From positions 209,870-273,869 of the forward strand of contig NZ_VOIQ01000004.1 of NCBI RefSeq assembly GCF_010470675.1: a DNA stretch of 64,000 bases, in the 5' to 3' direction. The DNA is from Desulfovibrio sp. JC010. Lineage in GTDB: Bacteria > Desulfobacterota > Desulfovibrionia > Desulfovibrionales > Desulfovibrionaceae. Positions 60,223 to 64,000 of the stretch are shown piece after piece. The notes below the pieces were generated by a model, which was not told the DNA's origin, made no database searches, and was given only the letters and a program-made list of their open reading frames with translations. The position numbers and the translations under genes are program-made. Numbering within the stretch: position 1 is the stretch's first letter; the number at the start of each line of letters is the position of its first letter.

Positions 60223-60807
60223 GTGGCTGTTTTGGATAAAGAAATAATCAGGCGGCAATTGCTGGAAAAACGTTCCGCCATGCGCGGGCCGGATGTGGAT
60301 TCCATGAGCCGCAGCATAGTGGATACGGTCATGTCCCTTGAGCAGTGGGGCCGGGCGCAGGAGGTCCTGCTTTACTGGCCCATCAGGAACGAGGTCGATG
60401 TACGCCCGTTGCTGGAGGATGCATGGGGAGGCGGCAAGAAGCTTTTCATGCCCTGCTGCCGCAAGAATGAGCCGGGCCAGATGGATTTCGGCGTGGTTCG
60501 CGCTGAGGCTGACCTTGCTTCCGGTTCATTCGGTATCAAGGAACCCTGCCGCAGCCGTTGCGAATTTCCCGATGCGGTTTCCCCGGATCTGATCGTTGTT
60601 CCCGGGGTGGGTTTTGACCGCAAGGGCTACCGGATCGGATTCGGCGGTGGTTACTACGACCGTTTTCTGGCCCGTCCGCAAAAGGACGGATTCCTTTCCG
60701 TGGGAGTCTGCTATGATTTTCAGCTTGTTGAGGGTTTTTCCATTGAACCGTGGGATAAAAATGTGCAGTTGCTCTGCACTGACAAGGAAATGATATGGCA
60801 AAAATAA
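60223..60807 (+). CDS. 5-formyltetrahydrofolate cyclo-ligase
   Basis: A 194-residue MTHFS-type enzyme (YgfA/FthC family). It uses ATP to convert 5-formyl-THF to 5,10-methenyl-THF. The signature GFGGGYYDRFL lies near residues 145-155, and YWPIRNEVDVRPL near 45. The start codon is GTG. It overlaps the YfiH gene by 13 bases. A TTG three codons later is a weaker alternative. Confidence 0.92.
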   Translation: MAVLDKEIIRRQLLEKRSAMRGPDVDSMSRSIVDTVMSLEQWGRAQEVLLYWPIRNEVDVRPLLEDAWGGGKKLFMPCCRKNEPGQMDFGVVRAEADLASGSFGIKEPCRSRCEFPDAVSPDLIVVPGVGFDRKGYRIGFGGGYYDRFLARPQKDGFLSVGVCYDFQLVEGFSIEPWDKNVQLLCTDKEMIWQK

Positions 60808-61541
60808 ATTTTATACCTTTTGTTTTTCCGGGGCTGGATAAGGTCTCGGTGGCGTTCAGCACCAGAAGCGGCGGTTGCTGCAAACCCCCTTTTGACGGCG
60901 GCAATATTTCTTATGATGTGGGGGACGATGCCTATGATGTGCGGGCCAACCGCACTGAACTGGCCGCAACTCTGTCCATTTCCCATTGGCATGAGTGCAT
61001 TCAGGTCCATGGCGATGTGATGCATTATGACCTTGGGGAAGGTTCCCCGGCGGATAAGCCTGTGCTGGAGGGGGACGGTCTGGCCACCACTTCTGCGGGA
61101 CACGCCCTTGTGGTCAAGACCGCCGATTGCCAGCCGATCATGATCGCCCATAAAAATGGTGATTTTGTGGCCGGGCTGCACAACGGCTGGCGGGGTAATG
61201 CCATCAATTTTCCGGGAAAGGGTGTGGCTGATATCTGCGAACGTTACAGCTGCGATCCCGAGGATCTGCTGGCCGTGCGCGGACCGAGCCTGAGTCCCGC
61301 AGCGGCCCAGTTTGTTAACTTTGAATCTGATTTCGAACCGGGATTCGAAGCCTATTTTGACAAGACCAGCAGCACGGTTGATCTCTGGAAGCTGACCATT
61401 GACCAGCTTGTGGAGGCCGGGCTGCGAAGACGTAACGTCCACTCAATTGATATGTGCACCTACTCCATGGAGCGGACTTTCTTCTCCTACCGCAGGGATA
61501 AGGTTACCGGACGTCAGTGTTCATTAATCTGGATAAAATAA
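60795..61541 (+). CDS. YfiH-type laccase-domain nucleoside phosphorylase/polyphenol oxidase family protein
   Basis: A 248-residue protein of the YfiH/LACC1 (Cu-oxidase_4) family. The zinc/copper-site motifs are KTADCQPIMIAH and LHNGWRGN, with a further histidine in the conserved IQVHGDVM strand. Recent work assigns purine nucleoside phosphorylase activity to many members; older names are polyphenol oxidase. It overlaps fthC, so the two are co-translated. Function in this organism cannot be decided between those activities. Confidence 0.9.
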   Translation: MAKINFIPFVFPGLDKVSVAFSTRSGGCCKPPFDGGNISYDVGDDAYDVRANRTELAATLSISHWHECIQVHGDVMHYDLGEGSPADKPVLEGDGLATTSAGHALVVKTADCQPIMIAHKNGDFVAGLHNGWRGNAINFPGKGVADICERYSCDPEDLLAVRGPSLSPAAAQFVNFESDFEPGFEAYFDKTSSTVDLWKLTIDQLVEAGLRRRNVHSIDMCTYSMERTFFSYRRDKVTGRQCSLIWIK

Positions 61542-61560
61542 CGGATTCTTTAAACGACAA

Positions 61561-61606
61561 AATCAAATCCCCCGCAAAGTCTGACTTTGCGGGGGATTTG
61601 ATTTTG
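61561..61606. terminator. Bidirectional terminator between the YfiH and cheV genes
   Basis: AATCAAATCCCCCGCAAAGT pairs with ACTTTGCGGGGGATTTGATT around a tiny loop. Two convergent genes flank it. Confidence 0.92.
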
Positions 61607-61624
61607 CTATGATTTAAAATACTG

Positions 61625-62587
61625 TTAGCTTTCGGCCTTTTCGATGAGTTTGAATACCCTTTCAGCCAACTGGTTGATTTCAGCTTTGGAAATCTGGTCG
61701 TCAGCACCGACGGATTCGCCCTTGTGAAAGAGGGTGTCGGTGATGATGGAGGAACAGAGCAGTACCGGGATGTGCCGTAGTTCAGGATCATCCTTGATGC
61801 GTTTGGTCAGGTTGTGACCGTCCATGACCGGCATTTCAATGTCTGTGACCATGATATCAAGGTAGTCATTGATGGTCTTGCCTTCAGCTTCGGCTGTCGC
61901 TTTCCACTCAACGATTTTATCCCAGGCGGCTTTACCGTTATGGGTTCTGGTGACCCTGAATCCGGCATCTTCCAGCATTTGGCCGATCATGCGGCGGATC
62001 ATGGTGGAGTCATCGGAGATAAGAGCCTTGAGCTGGCGTTTTTCGATCTTATCGACCAGAGATGCTTCGGGCACGTCGGTCAGGTCCATATCCGGGTTGA
62101 GATCGGCAACGATCTTTTCAAGGTCAAGGAGGAAGACGATGCGTCCTTCAAGTTTGACCACCCCGGTGATGGAGTTTGCGGTCAGTGATGATACTTGCCT
62201 GCTCGGAGCTTCAACCTGTTCCCAACTGATACGGTGGATTCTGGTGACGCCGGAAACGAGGAAGGCGGTGGAAATTTTATTGAATTCGGTGACGATGACC
62301 TTGGGAGCCTCGTCTTCAATTCTGTTTTTACCGACCCTGCGGCTCAAGTCGATCAGGGGTATGATTTCCGACCTGAGGTCAAAAGCACCCAGAACTGCGT
62401 CGTTGGCAGCATCCGGCATGTCGGTCAGGTCAGGCAACCTGATAATTTCAACGACCTTGGCGACGTTGATTCCGTAATAGCTGCGACGGGTTGAGCCGTC
62501 ATGGACATTGTCGACTTCGTCAATGTAAAATTCAACTATTTCAAGTTCATTGGTGCCTGATTCAAGTAGAATATTAGTTTGGGACAT
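61625..62587 (-). CDS. Chemotaxis protein CheV
   Basis: A 320-residue CheV: an N-terminal CheW domain (about 15-165) coupling receptors to CheA, and a C-terminal REC domain (about 180-315) with DD acid pair, phosphoacceptor aspartate in IMVTDIEMPVMDG and the switch lysine. Phosphorylation lets it buffer receptor signalling. No other che genes are adjacent, so it is one of several scattered chemotaxis genes. Confidence 0.94.
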   Translation of the reverse strand: MSQTNILLESGTNELEIVEFYIDEVDNVHDGSTRRSYYGINVAKVVEIIRLPDLTDMPDAANDAVLGAFDLRSEIIPLIDLSRRVGKNRIEDEAPKVIVTEFNKISTAFLVSGVTRIHRISWEQVEAPSRQVSSLTANSITGVVKLEGRIVFLLDLEKIVADLNPDMDLTDVPEASLVDKIEKRQLKALISDDSTMIRRMIGQMLEDAGFRVTRTHNGKAAWDKIVEWKATAEAEGKTINDYLDIMVTDIEMPVMDGHNLTKRIKDDPELRHIPVLLCSSIITDTLFHKGESVGADDQISKAEINQLAERVFKLIEKAES

Positions 62588-62808
62588 TGTCTATCCTCCC
62601 CTGAAAAAAGAATGTATCGAGCAAGCTTCATATAATAGAACAGCCTCTGCTCCTTATAATGTTAGCCTGAAATGCTTGTTAATGAAAGATTTTTCTTATC
62701 TTCATATTGTGGTTAATAAATCAGTTCCAGTTTAAACACGGAAAAAAGTCAACCCGGAGAACGTGAAATTTTTGGAAATATATAAAAAAATAACACGAGA
62801 ATGCCAAA

Positions 62809-63894
62809 TTACACCAGATTGTAGTAAATTTTTATGTAATCCCCCAGCATTCTTTGGCAGGAAAACCGTTTCTTTCCTTTCTGGAATCCCCTGCTGCCCA
62901 TCTCCCGGGCTAATCGGCTGTTTTTCAACAGCATAGATACCTTTTCGGTAAATATCTGTTTTTCATAAGGGGGAACCAGAATTCCGTTTTCCCCGTCTGA
63001 AATCTGTTCAACCACCCCGCCTACGGCGTAGCTGACCGGGGCAAGGGACTGGGCCATGGCTTCCAGCAAGATCAGCGGGTGGTTGTCGCTGAGTGTTGGA
63101 TAGGCCAGTACGTCCGCTGCGCCCAGAAATTTGTTCAGTGTAGGGCTGTCCACATAGGGAATGGAGATGAAATCACCTTCCCGGCTGCTTTCTTTGCCCC
63201 CGATTGCAAAGCAGAGAGCTTCCGGCACGGCTGATTTGATTGTCTGCCAGTAGCTTTTCCATTGCGGTCCGGATTTATAGGCTGCCTCCACTCCGCCATG
63301 GGCGACAAAGAGCATGACTTTTGAGGACGGATGAATCCTCAGCTCGCGACGGAGCTGGTTTTTGTCCGCAGGCTGTTCGGGCCATTCAATGCCGTTGGGA
63401 ATTATTTTGACCTTTAGTTCCGGTGCTGCCTTACGCACTATCCTGCCCAGCCATGCGGAGGGGGAAACAAGTACGGTCTGTGAATCGATGATAGCCTCTA
63501 TCCGTTCCCGGCGCACATTTTCAGAATCCGGAAAGGAGCGCGGGCATTCCCGGCATTGAAGATTGAATGAGGGGCAATCCAGAGGATAGGCACAGCCTCC
63601 GCTGACCAGCTGGGTATCGTGCAGGGTAATAACTGTCTTAACGCTTGCCGGCAGTGCCCGCAGAAAGCGGACCGGATCAGCAGAGGAGTGCAGATGAACG
63701 ATGCTTTTTTCCGGTACGGCCCGTGCCGCTTCTTCCGGCTGAATCAGCTTGTCTCCGGGGTTCTCCGAAGCCTCAAAGGAGTGGACTGACTTGTGGCCTG
63801 CATCAAGCAGTCCCTCATGGATCATCAGCCCGACTCTTGTGGCCCCGCCGCTTTTTCCAAGGGCGGTATGGTGTACCAGCGGACGGCTCAGCAT
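62809..63894 (-). CDS. Glycosyltransferase family 4 (GT4-type) protein
   Basis: A 361-residue GT-B glycosyltransferase with the N-terminal GKSGGATRV and the C-terminal donor-binding EAMAQSLAPVSYAVGGVVE (E-x7-E-like) motif. A cysteine group (CPSFNLQCRECP) suggests a zinc site in the acceptor domain. It transfers a sugar to an unknown acceptor, probably in exopolysaccharide or lipopolysaccharide synthesis. The start ATG overlaps the upstream gene's TGA (ATGCTGA), which settles the start. Confidence 0.87.
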   Translation of the reverse strand: MLSRPLVHHTALGKSGGATRVGLMIHEGLLDAGHKSVHSFEASENPGDKLIQPEEAARAVPEKSIVHLHSSADPVRFLRALPASVKTVITLHDTQLVSGGCAYPLDCPSFNLQCRECPRSFPDSENVRRERIEAIIDSQTVLVSPSAWLGRIVRKAAPELKVKIIPNGIEWPEQPADKNQLRRELRIHPSSKVMLFVAHGGVEAAYKSGPQWKSYWQTIKSAVPEALCFAIGGKESSREGDFISIPYVDSPTLNKFLGAADVLAYPTLSDNHPLILLEAMAQSLAPVSYAVGGVVEQISDGENGILVPPYEKQIFTEKVSMLLKNSRLAREMGSRGFQKGKKRFSCQRMLGDYIKIYYNLV

Positions 63895-64000
63895 ATTTTT
63901 TCCAGAACATCGTGTTTCAAACACCAGAGGATGTGGAACTCGCAATCGCGGTCGTCCATATTTCCGGCCATGGATTTCATTTTTTCAGCAAGCTCTGCAG
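63888..64000 (-). CDS. C-terminal end of an upstream gene (partial)
   Basis: The reading frame entering from the right edge gives 36 residues ending VLEKIC and a TGA at 63888-63890, with good coding character (MAGNMDDRDCEFHILWC). It overlaps the glycosyltransferase start, so both are in one operon. Function cannot be determined from this fragment. Confidence 0.7.
   Translation of the reverse strand, partial: AELAEKMKSMAGNMDDRDCEFHILWCLKHDVLEKIC

Overview
The window reads as a chromosomal segment of a marine, sulfate-reducing Desulfovibrionaceae bacterium, most likely close to Maridesulfovibrio (the former Desulfovibrio salexigens/hydrothermalis group). The reasons are the rex gene next to atpB-atpE (the order known around DVU_0916 to DVU_0918 in Desulfovibrio vulgaris), an aldehyde:ferredoxin oxidoreductase with a polyferredoxin, many Fe-S proteins, several sodium-coupled transporters (NSS/MetS, SstT) and abundant two-component and sigma-54 regulators. 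The genus is an inference from gene content; no 16S gene is present. There is no CRISPR array, insertion sequence or intact prophage.

Layout. 0-7 kb: ilvD, the ftsE-ftsX pair, a small lipoprotein, an aspartate aminotransferase and pgi. 7-13.5 kb: an HU/IHF protein, a HIT hydrolase, an Elp3-like radical SAM enzyme, an AhpF-like thioredoxin-reductase fusion, an alpha/beta-hydrolase lipoprotein and a solitary protein that looks like a phage internal virion protein. 13.5-20.6 kb: structured intergenic DNA, a GAF protein plus GAPDH, a winged-helix Fe-S protein, an orphan antitoxin, a MocR regulator, a LysE exporter and a beta-hydroxyacid dehydrogenase. 20.7-23.8 kb: two identical tRNA-Phe genes in inverted orientation bracket luxS, mtnN, a LysR regulator and an orphan subtilase-propeptide-like protein. 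23.9-30.7 kb: AOR plus ferredoxin, fabD, a lone receiver domain, the NSS transporter with its 31-residue MetS subunit, and a nitroreductase. 30.8-39.5 kb: a hipBA module with three evenly spaced operators, a dienelactone hydrolase, a CDF exporter, SstT, an MrfA helicase fused to an MrfB-type exonuclease, and a MORN-like lipoprotein. 39.8-50.7 kb: a sigma-54 two-component pair, RlpA, an FNR-like regulator with four candidate cluster cysteines, a K+ channel overlapping a separate cyclic-nucleotide-binding protein, a LysM lipoprotein, a helical/TPR protein and a Lon-family protease. 51.1-53.9 kb: atpZ-atpI-atpB-atpE followed by rex with a near-consensus Rex site between them. 53.9-64 kb: another sigma-54 regulator, MarR-MFS-rsmG, small proteins, rlmH, a phosphoesterase, 5-FTHF cyclo-ligase, a YfiH-type protein, CheV and a glycosyltransferase.

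The most striking non-coding signal is a modular intergenic repeat found about 15 times, mostly directly against the stop or start codon of a gene. Its core reads GCCTCCGGCGG, followed by one of two long A/T-rich stem-loops and a CTTCGCCGC tail. It looks like a BIME/REP-like family with terminator-like stems. In reverse orientation its CCGGAGG end is the apparent Shine-Dalgarno sequence of at least four genes here (lysE, the helicase, the histidine kinase and the K+ channel).

Working together, the genes describe energy conservation in an anaerobe (ATP synthase membrane sector under Rex/NADH control, AOR, Fe-S proteins), methyl-cycle detoxification (luxS, mtnN), redox defence (AhpF-like) and signalling. 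No complete new system is proven. The best leads are the repeat family, the split cNMP/K+ channel pair, the fused MrfAB repair enzyme, the hipBA operator array and the orphan protease-propeptide protein.
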